From the NCBI GenBank assembly GCA_045533175.1, contig JAZSHJ010000104.1, forward strand, positions 1 through 16,581: a DNA stretch of 16,581 nucleotides, written 5' to 3'. The stretch comes from SIG588 sp045533175 (lineage in GTDB: Bacteria; Bacillota; Clostridia; Oscillospirales; Acutalibacteraceae). Every line of letters begins with the position of its first letter. Position 1 is the first letter of the stretch. This document shows, one piece after another, positions 6,067-13,409 of the stretch. The position numbers were made by a program, and so were the translations under genes. The notes under the pieces are model-generated. The model saw nothing but the letters and a program-made list of their open reading frames with translations, was not told where the DNA came from and searched no databases.

Positions 6067-7005
6067 TTACAGCATGGCAAAAATCGTTTGAATAAGTGTA
6101 GTGATAAAACTAAGGCCGAAATAGGAAACAGCGCCCCACACGAAGGATACGCCGCCCTTGCTTCTTAGCGCGGAGTGATAATCAAACGATTCGGTTTCCT
6201 TGGCTGTTTGCACGCGCTTTTGGCAGGTGCGCAAATAGAGGTGGTTTGCAAACAGACCGAACAACACGCGTATCATCACCATGGCAACCGCCAGTAAGAA
6301 CAGGAGTGGCAAGAACCCGGCTTCATAAGATTTGTAGAATGCATCTTCTAAATACACGAGATCCGTAGCGCCACTCATATAGAACACGGTGTAGTTCAAT
6401 GTGAAATACAGCAGATGAAACAGGCAAACGAAAATTCCCGCTGCATATTGTTTGCGATACAGTAACCAATACGGTGTGAGAAGAAATGCGGCCCAGTTCC
6501 ATTGCACCGAACGGCCGTCGCGGATTTTGCGGAAACGGGGAAGATAATAAGCGGTGTTGCCGCCAACCGAAACAGCCAGATCTTCCGCGGTGGTATCCTT
6601 GCCGAACGGTTCATCGTGCGGTACGCCGCCCAGCGGATCATACGCAACGTGAAACGGCGAATATTCGTGGAACGGGGGACGTTGGTCACGGTGCGGCTGT
6701 TGCGCGGTGTGCCAGTCGTGCGACGGTAATGAACGCCCGCATCGCGAGCAAAACTCCGCGTACGTCGTGTTATCCCATCCGCAATGAGGACAACGGTTTT
6801 GCGGATGTGCCGTTTCGTTTGAAGTATCTTTGTTATTCTTCCATTGTTGCGGCGTGCCGTGAGTATCTTCAAAATGGCAACGGCCGTCCTGTTGCCAGCA
6901 AGCACGGTGGTGCGGTGCACCGCAGACAGGGCAGGTTACGATGTCGTCGGTTTCGGCAAAACGTTTGCCGCACACGGGGCAGGATTGACCTTCATAAAAG
7001 AACAT
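6067..7005 (-). CDS. RING/zinc-ribbon protein with C-terminal DUF2628 membrane domain
   Basis: A 312-aa protein in three parts. Residues 9-44 carry a prokaryotic RING-like zinc site (C9-x2-C12, C25-x2-C28, H33, C36, C43-H44). Residues 72-89 form a zinc ribbon (CPHC and CSRC). After a His/Pro-rich linker, residues about 165-312 match the DUF2628 type, with the signature WNWAAFLLTPYWLLYRKQY followed by about three or four membrane helices. Similar proteins are common in Clostridia, with no assigned biochemical role; the N-terminus would sit in the cytoplasm. The ATG at 7005 follows AAAGGAA by about 9 nt. Its own promoter lies at 7048-7076. tspO follows 47 nt downstream on the same strand behind a terminator. 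Confidence 0.82.
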   Translation of the reverse strand: MFFYEGQSCPVCGKRFAETDDIVTCPVCGAPHHRACWQQDGRCHFEDTHGTPQQWKNNKDTSNETAHPQNRCPHCGWDNTTYAEFCSRCGRSLPSHDWHTAQQPHRDQRPPFHEYSPFHVAYDPLGGVPHDEPFGKDTTAEDLAVSVGGNTAYYLPRFRKIRDGRSVQWNWAAFLLTPYWLLYRKQYAAGIFVCLFHLLYFTLNYTVFYMSGATDLVYLEDAFYKSYEAGFLPLLFLLAVAMVMIRVLFGLFANHLYLRTCQKRVQTAKETESFDYHSALRSKGGVSFVWGAVSYFGLSFITTLIQTIFAML

Positions 7006-7047
7006 ACAATCAAGTTCCTTTCTGCATATCCTTATATACTGTATCTA

Positions 7048-7076
7048 ATAATATCGCGTTTTTCGACAAGATGCAA
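7048..7076 (-). promoter_or_regulatory. Sigma-A promoter for the zinc-ribbon gene and possibly tspO
   Basis: On the minus strand, TTGCAT (7076-7071), 17-bp spacer, TATTAT (7053-7048). The predicted leader is about 36 nt. It is divergent from the murD promoter, with 49 bp of A/T-rich DNA between them. Confidence 0.6.
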
Positions 7077-7125
7077 CCAAAAACGTGCAGAGTTAAAAGA
7101 AATTTTAAAAATTTTTGTTTCGCGG

Positions 7126-7154
7126 TTGCACTTTTGTACCATAAACAGTATAAT
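7126..7154 (+). promoter_or_regulatory. Sigma-A promoter of the murD operon
   Basis: TTGCAC (7126-7131), 17-bp spacer and an exact TATAAT (7149-7154). The leader to the murD TTG at 7217 is about 56 nt and A/T-rich. Confidence 0.85.
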
Positions 7155-7216
7155 ACAAATTGTATGAATATTTCTTGTGAGAAATTTTAAATTTTTTAGC
7201 CAAGGGAGGAATCGTC

Positions 7217-8614
7217 TTGGAAAAGGGCAGCGTAAAGCGTTTTTTCGAGGAGATCCGCGGTAAAAAAGTGATTATCTGCGGGATCGGTATTAACAACACA
7301 CCGGTCGTGAAGCAGTTTTTGGCGTCGGGAGCCAACGTGACGGCGTGTGACCGTCGTACCCGTGAACAGTTGGGGGAAACAGCCGATCTTCTGGAATCGG
7401 CAGGGGCTTCGCTTTGCCTTGGTGAAGGGTATCTGGACAATCTGGATGCCGATTTGATTCTGCGCACACCGGGTATGAAACCGTATCTACCGCAGTTTGC
7501 AGCGGCGCGTGCGCGTGGTATCACCGTCACATCGGAAATGGAATTGTTTTTTTCGCTGTGTCCCGCACCGATCTATGCGGTCACGGGATCGGACGGCAAG
7601 ACCACAACCACCACCATTTTGGCGCGGTTGCTGGAACGCACGGGGCGGCGTGTATGGCTCGGCGGAAATATCGGACGCGCGTTACTCCCCTTTATCCACG
7701 AGGTGAGTGCAGAGGACGCCGCTGTGGTGGAATTGTCCAGTTTTCAGTTGACGGAAATGGCACAAAGTCCTCACGTGGCGGTGGTTACCAACGTGGCGCC
7801 CAATCATTTGGATTGGCACACCGATATGCAGGAGTATATCGATGCGAAACGCAATTTGGTGGCGTGGCAACAGGCAGGAGATCGCGCGATATTGAACGCC
7901 GACAATGCCGTTACGCGTGACTTTGCACAGGGACTTTTGTCGAACGTTTCCTTTTTCTCGCGATATGAAAAGCCGCAAAACGGCGCGTATCTGCGGGCGG
8001 ACGGCACGCTTTGTGCCGTGAACAACGGTGCCGAAACTGCTGTGGTCGCGGCATCGGAAATTCGCATTCCCGGTGTGCACAACGTAGAAAACTATTTGGC
8101 GGCGATTGCCGCGTTGCGCGGAGAGGTTTCGCCTGAAACAATAGCCGCTTTCGCACGAGAGTTCGGCGGTGTGGAACATCGCTCCGAATGGGTGCGCACA
8201 TTGAACGGGGTGAAATGGTATAATGATTCGATCGGTTCCAGCCCTTCCCGCACAATTGCAGGCCTCAAAGCGTTCGACCGCAAGGTGATCTTGATTGCGG
8301 GCGGCTACGATAAACACATCCCCTATGATCCGTTGGGCGAGGCGGCGAAGGATACCGTCAAAGCGGCGGTGTTGCTTGGTGCAACGGCAGGGGCGATCGA
8401 AACCGCTATTCGCACAAACAGCGATCTGCCGATCGTGCGAGTGAATTCAATGGAGGAAGCGGTAGCCGCGGCGCGTGAACTTGCCCGTGATGGCGATATT
8501 GTGTTTATGTCGCCCGCCAGCGCCAGTTTTGATATGTACAAGAACTTTGAAGAACGCGGGCAACACTTTAAACGTCTGGTTATGCAGTTGGAGGAAAAGT
8601 ATGATATTGAGTGA
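7217..8614 (+). CDS. murD: UDP-N-acetylmuramoyl-L-alanine--D-glutamate ligase
   Basis: A 465-aa Mur ligase that adds D-glutamate to UDP-MurNAc-L-Ala in the cytoplasmic stage of peptidoglycan synthesis, using ATP. The N-terminal domain (1-115) has the Rossmann-like IICGIGINN motif. The ATP-binding domain has the P-loop TGSDGKTTT at residues 123-131, the ELSSFQL block near 175 and NVAPNHLDWH near 195. The C-terminal domain has EHRSEW, NDSIGSSPSRT and a late SPASASFDMY. MurD normally has about 450 residues, so it is full length. It starts with TTG at 7217, 7 nt after GGGAGG. No other mur or division genes are next to it; instead it leads a run of peptidase genes and overlaps the next by 14 bp. 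Confidence 0.95.
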   Translation: MEKGSVKRFFEEIRGKKVIICGIGINNTPVVKQFLASGANVTACDRRTREQLGETADLLESAGASLCLGEGYLDNLDADLILRTPGMKPYLPQFAAARARGITVTSEMELFFSLCPAPIYAVTGSDGKTTTTTILARLLERTGRRVWLGGNIGRALLPFIHEVSAEDAAVVELSSFQLTEMAQSPHVAVVTNVAPNHLDWHTDMQEYIDAKRNLVAWQQAGDRAILNADNAVTRDFAQGLLSNVSFFSRYEKPQNGAYLRADGTLCAVNNGAETAVVAASEIRIPGVHNVENYLAAIAALRGEVSPETIAAFAREFGGVEHRSEWVRTLNGVKWYNDSIGSSPSRTIAGLKAFDRKVILIAGGYDKHIPYDPLGEAAKDTVKAAVLLGATAGAIETAIRTNSDLPIVRVNSMEEAVAAARELARDGDIVFMSPASASFDMYKNFEERGQHFKRLVMQLEEKYDIE

Positions 8615-9620
8615 TAGATTGAAAGAGTTGTGCCTTATGTCCGGCGTGGGAGGCATGACAGCGGTATCCGATACGGTTGCCGCTATGTTGCACCCGTATT
8701 GTGAATCGGTGGATGTGGATGTGCTTGGCAACGTGATCGGTTGGCGTCACGGAAAAAAAGAAGGCCTTCCCACGTTGATGTTGGAAGCCCATATAGATGA
8801 AATCGGTTTTGTGGTGACGGGTGTCGACGAACACGGTTTCTTGAAGGTGAACGCTTGCGGCGGCGTGGATAACCGCGTGTTGACTGCCGCGGAAGTGACG
8901 GTGTACGGTGATCGGCCGTATGCGGGATTGTTTTGTTCCGTTCCGCCCCACTTGGGCGGCGGCGATCTCCCCGAAATTAAGGATCGCGGTATCGATGTGG
9001 GTATGACGTCCGAACAGGCAAAGGCACACATTCCCGTCGGCACGCCCGTATCCTTCCGCAAAGAGTATAAGGAGCTGCTCGGTGCGCGTGTTACCGCCAC
9101 GTCATTGGACGATCGCGCGGGTGTGGCGGCGATTCTTCATTGTTTGGAATTGTTGAAGGACGAAGAACTTTCGGTGAACCTTGCCGTATTGCTTTCGGTT
9201 CAAGAAGAGCTGGGAATGCGCGGTGCGGGTGTGGCGGCGTTTGCCGTTGCGCCGCAGGTGTCGGTGTCGGTGGATGTAAGTTTTGCGGCTTCTCCCGTGG
9301 AAGTTGGTTTGGCCGTTGCCAAACTGGGCGAAGGGCCGATGATCGGGGTTTCACCGTCGTTGAACAGTGATCTCAGCCGCCGCTTGGTGTCACTTGCAAA
9401 GGAGCAGAACATTCCGTTTCAATATGAAGGTATGGGCGGCTCAACGGGTACGAACGCGGATAAGATCGGTCTTGTGCGCGGCGGGGTAAAAACGGCGCTG
9501 ATCTCCGTGCCGCTTCGCTATATGCATACCCCTGTGGAAGTGGCGGATGTGACGGATATTGAAAACACGGCGCGCCTGATGGCGGCGTTCGTGAAAGAGG
9601 GAGGTGCCGTCGTATGCTGA
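8601..9620 (+). CDS. M42 family metallopeptidase (glutamyl aminopeptidase/TET type), copy 1
   Basis: A 339-aa co-catalytic zinc aminopeptidase of the M42 (PepA/FrvX/TET) family, which trims N-terminal residues from short peptides in large self-compartmentalised assemblies. Metal and catalytic residues are all visible: H64 and D66 (EAHIDEIG), the LDDRAG bridging aspartate at 169-174, the E202-E203 pair (QEELGMRG), D225 (SVDVSF) and H309 (YMHTPVE). The frame is open from 8475 inside murD, but the ATG at 8601 with GGAGG 6 nt upstream is the start, giving the family's usual length. It overlaps the murD end by 14 bp and the next M42 gene by 7 bp. Confidence 0.92.
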   Translation: MILSDRLKELCLMSGVGGMTAVSDTVAAMLHPYCESVDVDVLGNVIGWRHGKKEGLPTLMLEAHIDEIGFVVTGVDEHGFLKVNACGGVDNRVLTAAEVTVYGDRPYAGLFCSVPPHLGGGDLPEIKDRGIDVGMTSEQAKAHIPVGTPVSFRKEYKELLGARVTATSLDDRAGVAAILHCLELLKDEELSVNLAVLLSVQEELGMRGAGVAAFAVAPQVSVSVDVSFAASPVEVGLAVAKLGEGPMIGVSPSLNSDLSRRLVSLAKEQNIPFQYEGMGGSTGTNADKIGLVRGGVKTALISVPLRYMHTPVEVADVTDIENTARLMAAFVKEGGAVVC

Positions 9621-10642
9621 AGCACGTGGAACAACTTGCGTTGTTGAACGGCATTTCGGGCTGTGAAAAAGATGTGCGTGACTATTTGATCGCCGCATTA
9701 AAGGGATATCCCTGCAATGTATCGTGGACGGTGGACCCACTTGGAAATCTGCTTTGTGAAGTGAAGGGGGAAAACCCTGCCAAACGGCGGGTGTTGTTCA
9801 ATGCTCACATGGACGAAGTGGGGATGATGGTGATCGGCATTACAGGGGATGGTATGCTCCGTTTTGCCAACGTCGGCGGTATCAATGAAAAGGTGCTGGT
9901 CGGTCGCACGGTGCGTGTAAACGGTCACACGGGCGTGATCGGTTGTGGTGCTATGCATTTGTGTGGGCACGATGCACGCAACAAAGCGGTACCGCTTGAC
10001 AGTTTGTTGATCGATATCGGAGCCACTTCGCGCGAAGATGCCGAAGCGGCGGTTTCAATCGGAGATGTCGTCGTGTTCGACAGCGAATTTACACGGTTGG
10101 AAAACGATCGGTTTAAGGCGCGCGCGCTGGATGATCGTGCGGGATGTGCGTTGTTGCTTTCCATTTTGGAAAAGCCTTTGCCATACGATATCTATCTTGC
10201 ATTCACCACGCAAGAAGAACTCGGCATGCGTGGCGGTACGGTGGCAGCTTACACCATGAAACCCGATGTAGCGATTACGGTGGAAACCACGACCGCCTCG
10301 GATATTGCCGGTGTTCGTCCGGGTGAAGAGGTATGCCGCATGGGAGACGGTGCAGTTGTGTCGTTTATGGACGGGCGCACCTTCTATGACCAAGATCTAT
10401 ACAGACATATCCGCGCGCTGGCGGATGCATATGGTATCAAAAACCAAACCAAAACCGTGATTGCGGGCGGGAATGATGCAGGTGCCATGCAAGCGGCGGG
10501 GAACGGGGCTAAAGTGGCCGCCGTGTCGTTGCCGTGCCGTTATTTGCATTCGGCAAGTTGTGTGTTGAGTGAAGAGGACGTAGAAGAAACCCGTCGTCTG
10601 CTTCGCGTGCTTGCGGAAACGTTGCCCGGTGAAGAGAGATGA
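9614..10642 (+). CDS. M42 family metallopeptidase (glutamyl aminopeptidase/TET type), copy 2
   Basis: A 342-aa paralogue of the preceding gene with the same active-site plan: H65/D67 (NAHMDEVG), ALDDRAG near 172-178, the QEELGMRG glutamate pair, and H312 (YLHSAS). It differs clearly from copy 1 in the middle domain and around the last histidine (HSASCVL versus HTPVEV), so this is an old duplication or a pair with different specificity, not a recent copy. The ATG at 9614 follows GGGAGG by 9 nt, and its start overlaps the stop of copy 1 (ATGCTGA). Two different M42 subunits encoded side by side could form mixed TET particles, which are known in archaea; that is inference here. Its own stop overlaps the GNAT start. 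Confidence 0.92.
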   Translation: MLKHVEQLALLNGISGCEKDVRDYLIAALKGYPCNVSWTVDPLGNLLCEVKGENPAKRRVLFNAHMDEVGMMVIGITGDGMLRFANVGGINEKVLVGRTVRVNGHTGVIGCGAMHLCGHDARNKAVPLDSLLIDIGATSREDAEAAVSIGDVVVFDSEFTRLENDRFKARALDDRAGCALLLSILEKPLPYDIYLAFTTQEELGMRGGTVAAYTMKPDVAITVETTTASDIAGVRPGEEVCRMGDGAVVSFMDGRTFYDQDLYRHIRALADAYGIKNQTKTVIAGGNDAGAMQAAGNGAKVAAVSLPCRYLHSASCVLSEEDVEETRRLLRVLAETLPGEER

Positions 10643-11385
10643 TCCACACGGCGAAAATCGAGGAGATTGCCGTGTTGCCGTCGACTGAAGAAACACTTTT
10701 GCGTATTCGCGGGACGGCCCTGGCATATGGTACGGATCGTCCGTTTTGCCGCTTTTGGGCGGATGGAAACGGCGGCGCCTTGATGGTGTCGGAAGGAATT
10801 GCTACGCTGTATCCTGCCGACGGATTCGAGGAATGGGCGCTGTTTCTTGCCATGTCACCCGATATTCAAACGGTGCGCACTACCGGTGAAGCAGCGCGAA
10901 AATTGGCGGATCTACAAAACGCCGAAGCCGTCTGCGGGCACGTAATGTGCGCCGAACACGTGACGGTGCAAGGCCAAGCCGTCGAAGCGTCGCCTGCCGC
11001 GTTGTATCCGTTGTTGTGTGATGTGTTCGGTAAAGCAATTCCGCCGTTTGATGCTTGGTATGCGGATGTACACCATCGCTTGCGACGGGATATGTTTTGC
11101 GCGCGTGCGGTGTGTGAAAAGGACTGCGTGTTGTCCTGTGCCATGACGGTGTCACAATGTGAAGATGCGGTGTTGATCGGTGCGGTGGCCACTCATCCTG
11201 CGGCACGTGGACGAGGGCTGGCTTCGGCATGTGTCACCGCACTCACAGAGCGTTATCAACAAGAAGGTAAACGTGTTTATATTTCTCCGAAAAACGCCGC
11301 GGCCGAAGCGCTGTATCATCGTCTTGGCTTTGCGGTGTGCGGGGAGTGGGGGAGGATTGACAATATTGGAAACTCCGTTTTTTAA
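10639..11385 (+). CDS. GNAT family N-acetyltransferase with an N-terminal extension
   Basis: A 248-aa protein. The C-terminal 100 residues form a GNAT domain with the acetyl-CoA pyrophosphate loop R190-GRG-L-A195 in GAVATHPAARGRGLA, and the closing AAEALYHRLGF motif near 225-235. These enzymes move an acetyl group from acetyl-CoA to an amine on a small molecule or protein. Residues 1-145 do not match a motif I know. They contain a WADGNGGAL stretch and may be a second, degenerate GNAT-like half. The ATG overlaps the M42 stop as ATGA, and the ribosome binding site (GAAGAGAG) is weak, so translation probably depends on coupling. The substrate is unknown, though the peptidase neighbours suggest an amino acid or peptide. 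Confidence 0.85.
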   Translation: MIHTAKIEEIAVLPSTEETLLRIRGTALAYGTDRPFCRFWADGNGGALMVSEGIATLYPADGFEEWALFLAMSPDIQTVRTTGEAARKLADLQNAEAVCGHVMCAEHVTVQGQAVEASPAALYPLLCDVFGKAIPPFDAWYADVHHRLRRDMFCARAVCEKDCVLSCAMTVSQCEDAVLIGAVATHPAARGRGLASACVTALTERYQQEGKRVYISPKNAAAEALYHRLGFAVCGEWGRIDNIGNSVF

Positions 11386-12637
11386 GATTGATTCCCGTTT
11401 GGAAGCGGTTTCCGAACGGGCCATGGCACGGGCGGCCGAAGCGTTTGCCCGTATTGAAGAAAATGCGGTGTATAACCAACAAAAGGTATTGGCGGCATTC
11501 ATTCACAACAAGGTGAGTGAAAGTCATTTTGCCGCCACCACGGGATATGGTTACGGCGATCGCGGGCGCGACGTGCTGGATGCGGTGTTTGCCGAAGCAA
11601 TGGGGACCGAAGATGCATTGGTGCGTCACTACCTGCTTTCGGGTACTCATGCGATTTCGGTGGCGTTGTTCGGGTTGCTCCGTGCGGGAGATACACTTCT
11701 TGCCGCCACGGGTGCGCCGTATGATACGTTGCAGACGGTGGTGGGGTTAACGGGTGCGGCAGGCTCGCTGAAAGAGCACGGCATTGCGTATCGGGAAGTG
11801 CCGCTTGCAAACGGAAAACCCGATTTCGACGGTATTCAAGTCGCTTTGCGTGAAGATCCCGCCGTTAAGGTGGTACATATCCAACGTTCGCGCGGGTATG
11901 ATACGCGGGAATCTTTCTCTGTAGCAACCATCGGTGAGGTAATCGCGGCGATCCGTGCCGTGCGCCCGGATGTGATCGTATTTGTAGATAACTGCTACGG
12001 CGAATTTGTGGAAAAGCAGGAACCGTCTGCCGTGGGGGCGGATATTATGGCGGGTTCGCTCATAAAAAACCCCGGCGGCGGCATTGCCGAAAACGGCGGA
12101 TACATTTGCGGCCGTCAAGATCTGGTGGAGTTGTGTGCCGCCCGCATGACCACCCCCGGATTAGGACGTGAGATCGGCGCTTCGCTCGGTCACAACCGTA
12201 CGTTGTTTATGGGATTGTTCCAATCGCCGCACGTGGTTGGCGAAGCGCTGAAAACGGCGGTGTATTGCGCGGCGTTGATGGAAGAATTGGGATATGAAGT
12301 GTCGCCTGCGGCATCGTCACCCCGTGCCGATATCGTGCAGGTGGTGAAACTGAAAAACGAACGTGCGTTGATCGCGTTTTGCCAAGGTATGCAAAGCGGC
12401 GCACCGGTGGATGCGTATGTGGTGCCGGAACCGTGGGATATGCCGGGGTATGACAGCCCCGTGATCATGGCGGCGGGTGCGTTCACCATGGGGGCATCCA
12501 TTGAACTGTCGGCCGACGCACCGTTGCGCGAACCGTTTGCGGCATATATGCAGGGTGGCATCAATTTCCCGTCCGGTCAGATGGGGGTTCTGCTTGCCGC
12601 CCAGTCCATGTTGGATGCGGGAGAAATTAACCTGTAA
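11366..12637 (+). CDS. Methionine gamma-lyase family PLP enzyme (aluminum resistance protein type)
   Basis: A 423-aa PLP-dependent protein of the Met_gamma_lyase family, often annotated as aluminum resistance protein. The cofactor lysine is K234 in GSLIKNPGGGIAENGGY. Other expected blocks are HYLLSGTHAISVALFG near 90, VHIQRSRGY near 175 and VFVDNCYGEF near 212, which carries the aspartate that binds the pyridine nitrogen. The family resembles cystathionine gamma-synthase-type enzymes acting on sulfur amino acids, but its true reaction is not well established. The frame is open from 11180 inside the GNAT gene. I prefer the TTG at 11366, about 10 nt after GGAGG (11351-11355); another TTG at 11357 is too close to the ribosome binding site. 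It overlaps the GNAT gene by 20 bp and closes the operon. Confidence 0.88.
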   Translation: METPFFKIDSRLEAVSERAMARAAEAFARIEENAVYNQQKVLAAFIHNKVSESHFAATTGYGYGDRGRDVLDAVFAEAMGTEDALVRHYLLSGTHAISVALFGLLRAGDTLLAATGAPYDTLQTVVGLTGAAGSLKEHGIAYREVPLANGKPDFDGIQVALREDPAVKVVHIQRSRGYDTRESFSVATIGEVIAAIRAVRPDVIVFVDNCYGEFVEKQEPSAVGADIMAGSLIKNPGGGIAENGGYICGRQDLVELCAARMTTPGLGREIGASLGHNRTLFMGLFQSPHVVGEALKTAVYCAALMEELGYEVSPAASSPRADIVQVVKLKNERALIAFCQGMQSGAPVDAYVVPEPWDMPGYDSPVIMAAGAFTMGASIELSADAPLREPFAAYMQGGINFPSGQMGVLLAAQSMLDAGEINL

Positions 12638-12638
12638 C

Positions 12639-12673
12639 AAAAAAAGACTGAACCAACCGGTTCAGTCTTTTTT
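12639..12673. terminator. Bidirectional intrinsic terminator
   Basis: GACTGAACC (12646-12654) pairs with 12659-12667 around an AACC loop. A7 lies on the left and T6 on the right, extending the stem and giving a U-tract in both directions. It ends the murD operon on the plus strand and the PH-domain gene on the minus strand. Confidence 0.93.
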
Positions 12674-12674
12674 G

Positions 12675-13085
12675 TTACCCTTGCGAAACGTCGGTATCGC
12701 CGTCGTATACTTCACCGATGTGTACGCGCATGCGTATGCGTTCGTTCTCCACACGCTCGTCCAGTACATCTTTGAATTCACGGACGTTACGTATGTTTTT
12801 TATTACCAGTTCTGGCAAGGTTTGATCGGTGCTGGCAATGCGAATGTTACCGAGTTTGAATAGCTTTTGCCACAAATTACGGGAAAGAGACGTGTCCATA
12901 ATCCGATGCAATAAGATGTCATCCTCGTTGGTGGTGAGCAGACCGGTTTGCACGGTCAACTTTTTATCGTTCATGCGGTAGACGGTAAATGTAAAAGGAA
13001 GTCCGAAAAACCCCCAGCGTTTGCGCTCTTCCACAACGGGATATTCTGCATTGTTTTCGGTGACAGTATGGTTGATTTCGCTCAT
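12675..13085 (-). CDS. Bacterial PH domain (bPH2) protein
   Basis: A 136-aa soluble protein whose middle part fits the bPH2 domain (DUF304-like): FTVYRMNDKKLTVQTGLLTTNEDDILLHRIMDTSLSR is the typical strand-turn block in short pieces near residues 32-68, followed by GNIRIAS and an IKNIRNVREFKDVLDERV helix. Most family members have two membrane helices before this domain; here none is present, so it is a cytoplasmic short form. The tail is acidic (GEVYDGDTD). The role of these proteins is unknown. The ATG at 13085 follows GAGGAGG by 8 nt, and it has its own consensus promoter. It lies downstream of the Cys-rich peptide gene on the same strand, but a terminator separates them. Confidence 0.8.
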   Translation of the reverse strand: MSEINHTVTENNAEYPVVEERKRWGFFGLPFTFTVYRMNDKKLTVQTGLLTTNEDDILLHRIMDTSLSRNLWQKLFKLGNIRIASTDQTLPELVIKNIRNVREFKDVLDERVENERIRMRVHIGEVYDGDTDVSQG

Positions 13086-13117
13086 ACACGCAACCTCCTC
13101 TAAGTTAGGTTGGATTA

Positions 13118-13146
13118 ATTATAACCGAGAATGAACGATTTGTCAA
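13118..13146 (-). promoter_or_regulatory. Perfect-consensus sigma-A promoter for the PH-domain gene
   Basis: On the minus strand, exact TTGACA (13146-13141), 17-bp spacer, exact TATAAT (13123-13118). The leader is about 25 nt. Confidence 0.88.
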
Positions 13147-13161
13147 ATTCTTGCCAAAACG

Positions 13162-13198
13162 AAAAGTCGGTGCGCCCGACAGAATCAGACGCACCGAC
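13162..13198 (-). terminator. Intrinsic terminator of the Cys-rich peptide gene
   Basis: On the minus strand GTCGGTGCG (13198-13190) pairs perfectly with CGCACCGAC (13174-13166), with a 15-nt loop and then TTTTCGTTTT. It begins 13 nt after the stop codon at 13212 and ends just before the PH-domain gene's promoter. Confidence 0.82.
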
Positions 13199-13211
13199 AA
13201 AAATCAGATTC

Positions 13212-13388
13212 TCAGCACCCGCAGCCGCACCCGCAGCCGCAACCGTTGTTAACCGTAGTGCCGCAGCCGTTGCCGCAACCGTAAGAGTCGCCGCCGCAGT
13301 TGTTTTCAAGCAACAGAACGATACCGATGATGAACAGGATCCACGCCCAGGTACAGTCCTTGCCACAGAAAAGATTGGACAGACACAT
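13212..13388 (-). CDS. Small Cys/Gly-rich single-helix membrane peptide, 58 aa
   Basis: This small gene runs from an ATG at 13388 to a TGA at 13212. It has an ideal ribosome binding site (AAAGGAGG, 8-nt spacing) and its own terminator, so it is very likely real. The product has three parts: a short head with three cysteines (C2, C8, C12), one hydrophobic helix at residues 14-27 (WAWILFIIGIVLLL), and a tail of Gly, Asn and eight cysteines ending in five alternating Gly-Cys pairs (C31, C38, C42, C50-C58). It has 11 Cys in total. I know of similar short CG-tailed membrane peptides in gut Clostridia but of no assigned role; metal binding or disulfide/thioether chemistry are only guesses. The promoter is unclear: TTGGCG-16-TGTAAT or TTGTGT-17-TAACAT upstream are both possible. 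It is divergent from ctsR. Confidence 0.75.
   Translation of the reverse strand: MCLSNLFCGKDCTWAWILFIIGIVLLLENNCGGDSYGCGNGCGTTVNNGCGCGCGCGC
13216..13239. repeat. 12-bp tandem repeat in the Cys-rich tail
   Basis: CACCCGCAGCCG is repeated exactly twice (13216-13227 and 13228-13239) and followed by a partial third copy. On the minus strand it codes for the alternating Gly-Cys tail. Such a repeat could gain or lose units by slippage, changing the number of cysteines without shifting the frame. Confidence 0.8.
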
Positions 13389-13409
13389 AATAAGTTCCTC
13401 CTTTGTTCT

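Noticed and set aside
7170..7185. Small hairpin in the murD leader (ATTTCT/AGAAAT)
   Set aside because: It is only 6 bp and A/T-rich, so too weak to call a regulatory element or terminator.
11180..11365. Longer N-terminus of the PLP enzyme
   Set aside because: The 62 extra residues overlap the GNAT active-site region and look like out-of-frame translation. A ribosome binding site is present before 11366.
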